Of a stretch of 11,078 nucleotides of DNA, positions 5,878 to 11,078 are shown piece by piece. Numbering within the stretch: position 1 is the stretch's first letter; each line of letters opens with the position of its first letter. The position numbers and the translations under genes were made by a program. This stretch comes from Deltaproteobacteria bacterium (lineage in GTDB: Bacteria > UBA10199 > DSSB01). Under the pieces are notes generated by a model, which was not told where the DNA came from, ran no database searches, and saw only the letters and a program-made list of their open reading frames with translations. The DNA lies in the NCBI GenBank assembly GCA_021772695.1, contig JAJFLL010000258.1, positions 1-11,078 of the forward strand, given 5' to 3'.

Positions 5878-5924
5878 TAGCGATCCTCCTTTACAGGCCT
5901 CGGGAAACCGAGGCTTTTTTTTTG
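5877..5924 (+). ncRNA. Repeat copy 2: candidate anti-Shine-Dalgarno small RNA
   Basis: Second copy of the 48-bp unit, 47 of 48 positions identical to 5591-5638, with CCTCCTTT at 5885-5892. This copy stands alone: the preceding gene ended at 5502, a strong terminator intervenes, and the following gene is convergent. It therefore cannot be a leader for a downstream + strand gene or a simple terminator of the ferredoxin gene. The one difference (G5896) turns an A-T closing pair into a G-T pair, so the stem is kept. A small RNA acting by masking ribosome sites is my inference; the repetition and the terminator are direct observations. Confidence 0.5.
5896..5923 (+). terminator. Intrinsic terminator, repeat copy 2
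   Basis: GCCTCGG (5897-5903) pairs with CCGAGGC (5908-5914) around GAAA (5904-5907), extended by a G5896/T5915 wobble, with T's at 5915-5923. A strong rightward terminator with no annotated gene feeding it. Confidence 0.93.
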
Positions 5925-5926
5925 CG

Positions 5927-6000
5927 CTAGCAAGGGCGTTGGAGGACTACCGCGCCGGTTCGGCTAAAGCCCACTGGGCAAAGTTTGCCCGGCTTGCTAG
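5927..6000. other. 74-bp cruciform-like element at the 3' end of hisG
   Basis: CTAGCAAG (5927-5934) is the exact complement of CTTGCTAG (5993-6000), enclosing GCCG-GTT-CGGC (5954-5964) and the perfect GGGCAAA-G-TTTGCCC (5976-5990). The outer arm includes the hisG stop codon. Leftward hisG transcripts would meet the 7-bp hairpin six nucleotides after the stop, but no T run follows it. The size and layout recall a tRNA, yet the T-loop and other invariant tRNA bases are absent. It may serve as an mRNA 3'-end stabiliser. Confidence 0.35.
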
Positions 6001-6905
6001 GGGATGACTTTATTGAGGGGGTATTCCACGATGCCCGAGGCGCCGGCGCGTTTGATCTCAGGGATGATATCGCGAACTACTTTTTCATCGAGGATCACTT
6101 CCACACTGGCCCATTCTTGATTGGTCAAGGCCGAGATGGTTGGGGCGTGCAATGCCGGTAATTTCGCCAGTACGGTGCTGAGTTTTTGTTGGGGCACGTT
6201 CATCTTCAACCCCACCTTATCTTCCGCCATGATGGCGCCTTGCAACAGCATGGCAATATTTTCTATTTTCTGGCGCTTCCAGGTATTTTTAAAGGCCTTT
6301 TTACTGGCTACCAATACGGTTACCGACTCTAGGATGGTATCGACGATGCGCAGGTTATTGGCCTTTAGGCTACTGCCCGTCTCGGTCAGTTCGACGATGG
6401 CATCGGCCAACACTGGAGGTTTGACTTCAGTGGCGCCCCAAGAAAATTCCACTTCGGCTTTAATGCCCTGTTTTTTTAAAAAACGTTGGGTAAAACCGAC
6501 CAGTTCCGTAGCGATGCGTTTTCCTTTTAAATGTTTAATGGAGGTAATTTTTGAATCATTGGGTACGGCCACGACCCAGCGAATCGGACGGTTGGTCGCC
6601 TTGGAATAACGCAATTCGCAAATTTCTACTACCTTGGCGTTGTTTTCTAAGACCCAATCGCGACCACAAATTCCCACATCGAGCACTTCGTCTTCGACAT
6701 AGCGGGCCATCTCTTGAGAACGAATCAATAATCCGGAAATCTCAGGATCGTCGATGCTTGGCACATAGGCCCGGGAACCCAGGGTAATTTTAAAACCTGC
6801 TTTCTGAAACAGACGTAAAGTGGCATCTTGTAAACTGCCTTTGGGAATTCCCAGACGTAAAATAGCGGAGTCTTTATTTTTCTTGGTTGTGGATTTTTTT
6901 GCCAT
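5997..6905 (-). CDS. hisG: ATP phosphoribosyltransferase, long form with regulatory domain
   Basis: First step of histidine synthesis: joins ATP and PRPP to give phosphoribosyl-ATP. I start at the ATG at 6905 (302 aa), which has GAGGG at 6911-6915 and 5 nt spacing; a TTG four codons upstream is less likely. The first dozen residues are Lys/Thr-rich and non-conserved. Landmarks are LGIPKGSL (18-25), CGRDWV (80-85) and the PRPP-loop region VELTETGSSLK (171-181). Residues from about 225 to the end, finishing in IVEYPLNKVI, match the ACT-like C-terminal domain that binds histidine, so this is the HisZ-independent hexameric form and is probably feedback-inhibited. No other his gene is in the window, so it is either isolated or the operon lies elsewhere. 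It is divergent from the CPBP gene, with 89 bp between the starts. Confidence 0.95.
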   Translation of the reverse strand: MAKKSTTKKNKDSAILRLGIPKGSLQDATLRLFQKAGFKITLGSRAYVPSIDDPEISGLLIRSQEMARYVEDEVLDVGICGRDWVLENNAKVVEICELRYSKATNRPIRWVVAVPNDSKITSIKHLKGKRIATELVGFTQRFLKKQGIKAEVEFSWGATEVKPPVLADAIVELTETGSSLKANNLRIVDTILESVTVLVASKKAFKNTWKRQKIENIAMLLQGAIMAEDKVGLKMNVPQQKLSTVLAKLPALHAPTISALTNQEWASVEVILDEKVVRDIIPEIKRAGASGIVEYPLNKVIP

Positions 6906-6994
6906 GATCACCCTCAAATGGTAATTTTTTAAAGACTTCTTCCTCTAGCAGATATAGGAATCCTGTCACGCCCTTTGTGGACCAGCGGTAAATC

Positions 6995-7633
6995 ATGTCC
7001 AATTCTTCTCGTGCCTCCCATGGCTTTTTGATCTTTTGTGTAGTCCTAGCCCTCTACCTATCTGTCGGGGGTTTTCTCCAACTGCGATATGGGTCCTGGG
7101 GCATTATCCTCAATCAAGCCGGCCTGCTTTTTCTGCCCGCATTTTTATATGCCGTCATCATCAAGCTGCCCGTAAATGTTTATTTTCCATATTACCAACC
7201 CAATTGGTCCGAAATTTTACTGACCATTTTATTTACCGCCGTGATCATTGCACTGATTGAATTAATGGTTCACTTGCAAAACCAGGTGTTTCCGCTGCCC
7301 GAGGCCATCGAAAGTTTTTATGAAGAGTTGATGGCTCGCAAGTCGTGGAGACAAGGGGTGATTCAGGTTATTTCGTTGGTGTTGATCCCGGCCTTTTGTG
7401 AAGAGTTTTTCTTTCGAGGGTTTCTCTTCGGTATGTTTGAGTTCCGTTTTTCCCAGCGGCAAACGCTCTTCCTGACAGCATTTTTTTTCGCATTGGCCCA
7501 TATGAATCCATGGTATTTATTGTATTATTTTATGTTGGGACTTTTTCTAGGGGGGTTACGGCTATGGAAAAACAATTTAGCCTTATGTTTCTTGGCCCAT
7601 GCCCTCAATAATCTTTACAGTCTGTTTGGGTAA
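6995..7633 (+). CDS. CPBP (Abi/CAAX) family intramembrane metalloprotease
   Basis: Multi-pass membrane protein with about six hydrophobic segments and the three family motifs: EEFFFRG with the Glu pair 136-137 and Arg141, FALAHMNPW with His169, and FLAHALNN with His202 and Asn206. These residues form the metal-dependent active site in Rce1-like glutamyl proteases. Bacterial members process prenylated-like or bacteriocin peptides, or have other, mostly unknown roles; no bacteriocin genes are here, so the substrate is unknown. Length (212 aa) is normal. The ribosome site is poor (a weak AGCGG upstream of the ATG). The last 16 codons and the stop overlap the end of lipA on the other strand, with codon boundaries aligned. 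Confidence 0.88.
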   Translation: MSNSSRASHGFLIFCVVLALYLSVGGFLQLRYGSWGIILNQAGLLFLPAFLYAVIIKLPVNVYFPYYQPNWSEILLTILFTAVIIALIELMVHLQNQVFPLPEAIESFYEELMARKSWRQGVIQVISLVLIPAFCEEFFFRGFLFGMFEFRFSQRQTLFLTAFFFALAHMNPWYLLYYFMLGLFLGGLRLWKNNLALCFLAHALNNLYSLFG

Positions 7634-8497
7634 AGCTGCAGAGCCCTTTTCGCCTTTAACTGCATCTACGGCTTCATCGGCATGATAGGAAGACCGCACC
7701 AACGGTCCACTATTCACATTAGAAAAACCAAGGGTCATGGCGTAGGTTTTTAGATTTTCAAATTCTTCGGGGGAATAATAACGTTCTACCTCCAAATGAT
7801 TGGGGGTTGGGCGCAAGTATTGTCCCAGAGTCAATAGTTCTACCCGCCCCCGGTTTCTAAGATCCCTTAAAGTTTGCAATAGTTCTTCGCTCTGCTCACC
7901 CAAACCTAGCATCAATCCACTTTTTGCAATCAGGCCGGCCTCGGCAGCCATGCGCAAGACCTTGAGGGAACGATCGTATTGTGCCTGCGGTCGCACTTGT
8001 TTTTGCAAGGACGGCACCGTTTCTAAATTATGATTTAATACATCGGGGCGTGCCAAAAAAACCCGGGAGAGGGCGGCTTCGTCGCCACGAAAATCGGGAA
8101 TGAGGACCTCAATTTTGGTTTGGGGGCAAGCCTGCCTCACCGCGGAAATGGTTTGGGCAAAGTGTGCCGAACCGCCATCGTCCAGGTCATCTCGGTCAAC
8201 GGAAGTTAAGACCACATAGCGTAAATTTAATCTGGCCACTGCTTGGGCCACATGCTCGGGTTCTTGGGTGTCTAAGGCTTGGGGGCGCCCCGTATGGACC
8301 GCGCAAAATCCGCAACTACGAGTACAGATATCGCCCATGATCATGATAGTGGCCGTTTGCCGTTCCCAACAATCGGCAATATTGGGACATCGGGCTTCCT
8401 CACAAACCGTATTCAATCGCAGTTCCTGAAGTAGCCCCTTGAGTTGTCGGTAATTTTTCCCCGAAGGAATTCGAGATTTTAGCCAACGTGGTTTCAT
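7583..8497 (-). CDS. lipA: Lipoyl synthase (radical SAM)
   Basis: Inserts two sulfur atoms into protein-bound octanoyl groups to make lipoyl cofactor. The auxiliary cluster motif CX4CX5C is Cys32, Cys37 and Cys43, and the radical-SAM CX3CX2C is Cys58, Cys62 and Cys65, followed by VHTGRP. The C-terminal serine that ligates the auxiliary cluster is in RSSYHAD (268-274). Length (304 aa) is typical, with about 30 residues after RSSYHAD that are not part of the conserved core. The start codon overlaps the stop of the upstream lipoyl-domain gene by one base (TAATG) with a weak AAGG before it, so the two are surely translationally coupled. No lipB or lplA is adjacent. Confidence 0.97.
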   Translation of the reverse strand: MKPRWLKSRIPSGKNYRQLKGLLQELRLNTVCEEARCPNIADCWERQTATIMIMGDICTRSCGFCAVHTGRPQALDTQEPEHVAQAVARLNLRYVVLTSVDRDDLDDGGSAHFAQTISAVRQACPQTKIEVLIPDFRGDEAALSRVFLARPDVLNHNLETVPSLQKQVRPQAQYDRSLKVLRMAAEAGLIAKSGLMLGLGEQSEELLQTLRDLRNRGRVELLTLGQYLRPTPNHLEVERYYSPEEFENLKTYAMTLGFSNVNSGPLVRSSYHADEAVDAVKGEKGSAALPKQTVKIIEGMGQET

Positions 8498-8859
8498 TAT
8501 GCCTTACTTTTTGGAGGCAGTCGAATACTCGCCGCCTCGGCGTAACTCATACCCCCCTTGGCCTCTTCAGGGCTCAGGGTCAATCCAAAACCGGCCGCTT
8601 CGCAGCGCTTGGCCTCGGTTTCTTCTACTTCGAGGACAGCGATCATTTCTCCGTGGGTCAACGCTTCGCCTTCCCGCCATAAATAGGCCTTGAATATCCC
8701 GGAAGCTAGGGACTTAAAATCCTTCTGTTGGGAACCCTCCCCGAAGAGAAATAGCGAATCTCCTACGGCGACGGTTTTACCCTCACGGATCTTCCATTCC
8801 TTTAGGATTGGGGTATTGCCAAAATCATTGGAAAAAGTGAGTGCCAGGTATGATTTCAT
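8497..8859 (-). CDS. Stand-alone lipoyl/biotinyl-domain-like protein coupled to lipA
   Basis: A 120-aa protein whose residues about 17-80 follow the biotinyl/lipoyl hammerhead pattern: KEWKIREGKTVAVGDSLFLF, a central turn, then ASGIFKAYLWREGEALTHGE and IAVLEVEE. In 2-oxoacid dehydrogenase E2 domains the turn is ETDKA, with the lipoylated Lys 11 residues before the conserved Gly. Here that position (counting back from Gly54) is Ser43, and lysines are at 46 and 49 in GSQQKDFKSLASG. Either Lys46 is used in a remodelled loop or the domain is not lipoylated. The tail (80-120) is charged and unrecognised. AGGA at 8867-8870 is the ribosome site, 7 nt from the ATG. Being first in a two-gene unit with lipA suggests a lipoate-related role. 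It is not an ordinary GcvH, which has a different motif and fold length. Confidence 0.75.
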   Translation of the reverse strand: MKSYLALTFSNDFGNTPILKEWKIREGKTVAVGDSLFLFGEGSQQKDFKSLASGIFKAYLWREGEALTHGEMIAVLEVEETEAKRCEAAGFGLTLSPEEAKGGMSYAEAASIRLPPKSKA

Positions 8860-8891
8860 GGAAAGATCCTAACATTTCATCAATATTTTGT

Positions 8892-8921
8892 AACCTATTC
8901 CCCCAATTCTTGCCTCGTCAA
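8892..8921 (-). promoter_or_regulatory. Candidate promoter for the lipoyl-protein/lipA unit
   Basis: Read on the minus strand, TTGACG (8921-8916, 5 of 6) is followed after 18 bp by TAGGTT (8897-8892, weak -10). It lies in the 85-bp divergent spacer to ldcA and leaves a leader of roughly 25 nt before the ATG at 8859. Confidence 0.35.
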
Positions 8922-8944
8922 TCCGGGCAAGGTATGAAGGACTT

Positions 8945-9874
8945 ATGAAGTCTGATGCCTTGATCAAGCCCCCTCCCTTAAAGGCAGGGGAAACCGTGGC
9001 GGTTATTGCACCTTCCAGTCCTTTTGACCAGGAGGCCATGCTTCGGGGGGTGCGTCGTATTGAAGGTTGGGGATTTAAAATTCAGTACCGGGAAGATATT
9101 TTTTCCCGCAAGCGCTATTTGGCCGGGTCGGATGAACGCAGATTTGAAGAATTATCTCAAGTCCTCCACGATCCTGAGGTCAAGGCCATATTTGTCGCAC
9201 GCGGCGGATACGGTTCTCAACGCCTCTTGCCCATGCTTGATTCCATAGAACCGCCACCACAAATAAAAATTATTTTGGGTTATTCCGATTTATCCTCTTT
9301 ATTAATTTATGCCCGGCAACGATGGAGATGGGTCACCTTCCATGGTCCCGTGGTGGCAAAGGATATTGGGGATCGTATGGCATCCGCCGGCGAGAACTCG
9401 TTGTTGCAGGCCTTGCAAGACCCCAGGCCCTTGGGAAAAATCTCCCCGGAATCGGCTTGTTGTCTGCATCCCGGCGAAGCCGTCGGACCTTTAGTGGGTG
9501 GTTGTTTATCCTTGGTAACCTGTTCCATGGGTACCCCTTATCGACTCCAAACCGAGGGCAGCATTCTCTACCTAGAAGATGTGGGTGAAATCCTCTACTC
9601 CCTAGACCGCATGTTGACCCATTTGCGATTGGCCGGAGTTTTTTCCGGAGTCCGAGGAATCGTATTCGGCACCCTAAAAGACGCTCATGATGAACCTGAG
9701 GTCATTCAAGCCATGTTGCAAGACGTCTTGGGTGATTTGCAGGTGCCGATACTTTTCGGTTTTCCCTCAGGGCATGTGGATGATTCCTTAACCATACCCT
9801 TGGGATTAAAGGTGCGACTCAACGCCACTGATGGTTGGGTCGAATTTATAGAAGGGGCATTGGCAGAAGCCTGA
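8945..9874 (+). CDS. ldcA: Muramoyltetrapeptide (LD-) carboxypeptidase, family S66
   Basis: Cytoplasmic serine peptidase that trims the terminal D-Ala from recycled murein tetrapeptide, giving the tripeptide used by Mpl. No signal peptide is present. The nucleophile Ser114 sits in LGYSDLS (111-117), the catalytic Glu211 in LYLEDVGE, and His277 in GFPSGHVDD, the S66 triad. VARGGYG (84-90) and GPLVGGCLSL (181-190) are further family signatures. Length (309 aa) is typical. GAAGGA at 8936-8941 precedes the ATG by 3 nt. It is the first gene of a tight rightward cluster: the next start is 3 nt after its stop. MccF, which inactivates the antibiotic microcin C, belongs to the same family, but the mpl neighbour favours the murein role. 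Confidence 0.92.
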   Translation: MKSDALIKPPPLKAGETVAVIAPSSPFDQEAMLRGVRRIEGWGFKIQYREDIFSRKRYLAGSDERRFEELSQVLHDPEVKAIFVARGGYGSQRLLPMLDSIEPPPQIKIILGYSDLSSLLIYARQRWRWVTFHGPVVAKDIGDRMASAGENSLLQALQDPRPLGKISPESACCLHPGEAVGPLVGGCLSLVTCSMGTPYRLQTEGSILYLEDVGEILYSLDRMLTHLRLAGVFSGVRGIVFGTLKDAHDEPEVIQAMLQDVLGDLQVPILFGFPSGHVDDSLTIPLGLKVRLNATDGWVEFIEGALAEA

Positions 9875-9877
9875 TCC

Positions 9878-10933
9878 ATGCATTCGAGCCTTACCATCGA
9901 TGAAACCTTTCAGCGGGCACTTCAAGAAAGGATCTTTTCTGGTGCTCAGGTCTTGGCCGGCCAAGACTTAACCCGAAAATTCGAAGGTTTTTACGGACAT
10001 CTTTCTTGGGATCCCGGCGAGGCGGCGGTGGGTCCTGGTACCTGGTTTGATGTGGCCTCCCTGACCAAACCCTTGGTGACCACCGTATTGGCGTTCCGTG
10101 CGGTTCAAACGGGAAACCTGTTGTTAGAAGCACCGGTAAGGCAGTATCTGCCTGGATTTAATCGCGGTGAAGCCATTACGGTAAGGCATTTATTGGAACA
10201 CACCAGTGGTCTGCCAGATTGGCTGCCTTTGTATGAGGAATTCAAGCAAGGCCATGCCTCCCGGGAAAAAGTGCAAACCCGGTATATAGCCCGGATCAAT
10301 GAAGTTCCCTTGGAAGCCCCACCGGGCGATCGTCGTTGTTACAGTGATTTGGGTTTTCTCCTTTTGGGGTTTTTGCTCGAAGGTCTTGAGGAGCAAAGTT
10401 TGGACTCCCTCTACGAGCAAAGATTGGTTCCGCTCTGGGACCTTCATCAATCTGGGTTTAATCCATTGAAACGGGGAGTATCTGCCGAAGTGATCGCAGC
10501 AACCGAAGAAGGGGATTGGCGAGGTAAGCGATTGCGGGGCGAGGTCCATGATGACAACGCTTACCCCTTGGCGGGCGTGGCCGGACATGCAGGACTGTTC
10601 GCAACGGCAAACGATGTGGAAAAAATAATTCATGGCATCTGGAGAATTTGGGAAGAGCCCGGCCTACAGGCCTTTATCGGTCCGCAGGTTCACCCCAAAT
10701 TGGGTTGGGATACTCCCAGTTCCTCCAAGAGCCAGGCAGGGCAATATTTTGGAAAACATTCTTTTGGGCATCTGGCTTTTACCGGTTGCAGTCTCTGGCT
10801 CGATCCCCAGGACCGAAAATATCTCATCCTGTTGACCAACCGGGTCCACCCAAATCGTAGGAACAAAGCCATTAAGGAATTCCGTCCCTTAATCCACGAT
10901 CGCATTATCGAACAATTGGGGCTTCACCCGTGA
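9878..10933 (+). CDS. Serine beta-lactamase-fold hydrolase in the murein-recycling cluster
   Basis: Member of the serine beta-lactamase/PBP-like (class C-type, esterase EstB) family. The active-site SxxK is SLTK (Ser61, Lys64), the second motif is CYSDLG (Tyr155 with Asp at 157 instead of the usual Asn), and HTSGLPDW (108-115) and GHAGLFATANDV (236-247) are family blocks. Near the third-motif position the sequence reads GHLAFTG (297-303), with His instead of the Lys of KTG. There is no signal peptide, so it is not a periplasmic antibiotic-degrading beta-lactamase by design. It starts 3 nt after ldcA and its stop overlaps a possible mpl GTG start. Placement suggests a muropeptide or D-amino-acid substrate in the cytoplasm, but an unrelated esterase is possible. 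Confidence 0.88.
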   Translation: MHSSLTIDETFQRALQERIFSGAQVLAGQDLTRKFEGFYGHLSWDPGEAAVGPGTWFDVASLTKPLVTTVLAFRAVQTGNLLLEAPVRQYLPGFNRGEAITVRHLLEHTSGLPDWLPLYEEFKQGHASREKVQTRYIARINEVPLEAPPGDRRCYSDLGFLLLGFLLEGLEEQSLDSLYEQRLVPLWDLHQSGFNPLKRGVSAEVIAATEEGDWRGKRLRGEVHDDNAYPLAGVAGHAGLFATANDVEKIIHGIWRIWEEPGLQAFIGPQVHPKLGWDTPSSSKSQAGQYFGKHSFGHLAFTGCSLWLDPQDRKYLILLTNRVHPNRRNKAIKEFRPLIHDRIIEQLGLHP

Positions 10934-10965
10934 CAATCACCAAAAATTATGCCAAGGGCAGCGCC

Positions 10966-11078
10966 ATGAAGATTCATTTGATGGGCATTGGCGGCACTGG
11001 AATGGCCTCATTAGCCGGTATGTTGCAGCAGGCAGGGCATCAGGTGCAAGGTTCCGACCAAGGGGTTTACCCTCCAAT
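10966..11078 (+). CDS. mpl: UDP-N-acetylmuramate:L-Ala-gamma-D-Glu-meso-DAP ligase (3' partial)
   Basis: Only the first 37 residues are in the window. The N-terminus MKIHLMGIGGTGM is the Mur-ligase Rossmann start, and GSDQGVYPP (residues 29-37) is the Mpl-type variant, close to E. coli Mpl (GSDANVYPPM). MurC shares the fold but has a different sequence after GSD. Mpl joins recycled murein tripeptide to UDP-MurNAc, skipping the stepwise Mur synthesis. I chose ATG 10966 because it matches the E. coli start and has AAGGG (10954-10958) 7 nt before it. An in-frame GTG at 10930 overlaps the previous stop (GTGA) and would add 12 residues. Confidence 0.9.
   Translation, partial: MKIHLMGIGGTGMASLAGMLQQAGHQVQGSDQGVYPP

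Noticed and set aside
5591..5924. Direct repeats as an insertion-sequence footprint or CRISPR pair
   Set aside because: No transposase, no terminal inverted repeats at the element ends, only two copies, and each ends in a transcription terminator.
5927..6000. tRNA gene (74 nt, paired ends)
   Set aside because: No GGTTCRA T-loop, no conserved D-loop or T54/A58 bases on either strand, and the end overlaps the hisG stop.
8497..8859. Glycine cleavage H protein (gcvH)
   Set aside because: The typical GcvH lipoyl-lysine block is absent and no gcvT or gcvP is nearby.
8945..9874. MccF-type microcin C immunity protein
   Set aside because: Same S66 family, but no microcin genes are nearby and mpl and murein context are present.
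9878..10933. Exported beta-lactamase giving antibiotic resistance
   Set aside because: No signal peptide, divergent second and third motifs, and location inside a cytoplasmic murein-recycling operon.

Overview
The window looks like ordinary chromosome from a Gram-negative bacterium. The evidence is an outer-membrane FadL-type barrel with a signal peptide, a murein-recycling ligase (Mpl) made only for diaminopimelate peptidoglycan, and lipoyl synthase. Shine-Dalgarno sites, stem-loop/T-run terminators and short divergent or convergent spacers are all bacterial. A proteobacterial lineage of the old 'Deltaproteobacteria'/Bdellovibrio type is my guess from overall gene flavour; no marker gene here proves it. 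There is no phage, transposon, CRISPR or tRNA signal.

Layout. (1) 2-637 (+): end of a gene entering from the left, a probable HAD-superfamily phosphatase-like protein with a lysine-rich tail. (2) 702-1964 (+): FadL/OmpP1-type outer-membrane transporter with its own promoter, ending in a strong terminator (2006-2043) that touches the convergent neighbour. (3) 4383-2042 (-): aquaglyceroporin (glpF-like) followed by a long-form glyceraldehyde-3-phosphate dehydrogenase (478 aa, about 130 extra N-terminal residues), a likely two-gene glycerol/triose-phosphate unit. (4) 4508-5502 (+): a small exported protein of unknown function, a compact folded element, and a 2x[4Fe-4S] ferredoxin. (5) 5503-5996: the largest gene-free stretch. 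It holds two copies, 286 bp apart, of a 48-bp element with 47 identical positions. Each copy has a CCTCCTTT (anti-Shine-Dalgarno) segment directly before a GAAA-loop hairpin and nine T's. This is the best candidate here for something undescribed: a tandem family of very short anti-SD small RNAs. (6) 6905-5997 (-): long-form hisG with its regulatory domain, away from other his genes. (7) 6995-7633 (+): CPBP/Abi membrane protease whose last catalytic motif is antisense to the end of lipA. (8) 8859-7583 (-): a stand-alone lipoyl-domain-like protein overlapping lipA by one base. (9) 8945-11078 (+): ldcA, a cytoplasmic-looking serine beta-lactamase-fold protein, and the start of mpl, a tightly packed murein-tripeptide recycling operon.

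How the parts fit. LdcA removes the terminal D-Ala from recycled tetrapeptides, and Mpl re-attaches the resulting tripeptide to UDP-MurNAc. The hydrolase between them has no signal peptide and may act on a muropeptide in the cytoplasm. LipA builds lipoyl groups, and the co-translated lipoyl-like protein may be its client or a degenerate relative, because the expected lipoyl lysine is not in the usual place.
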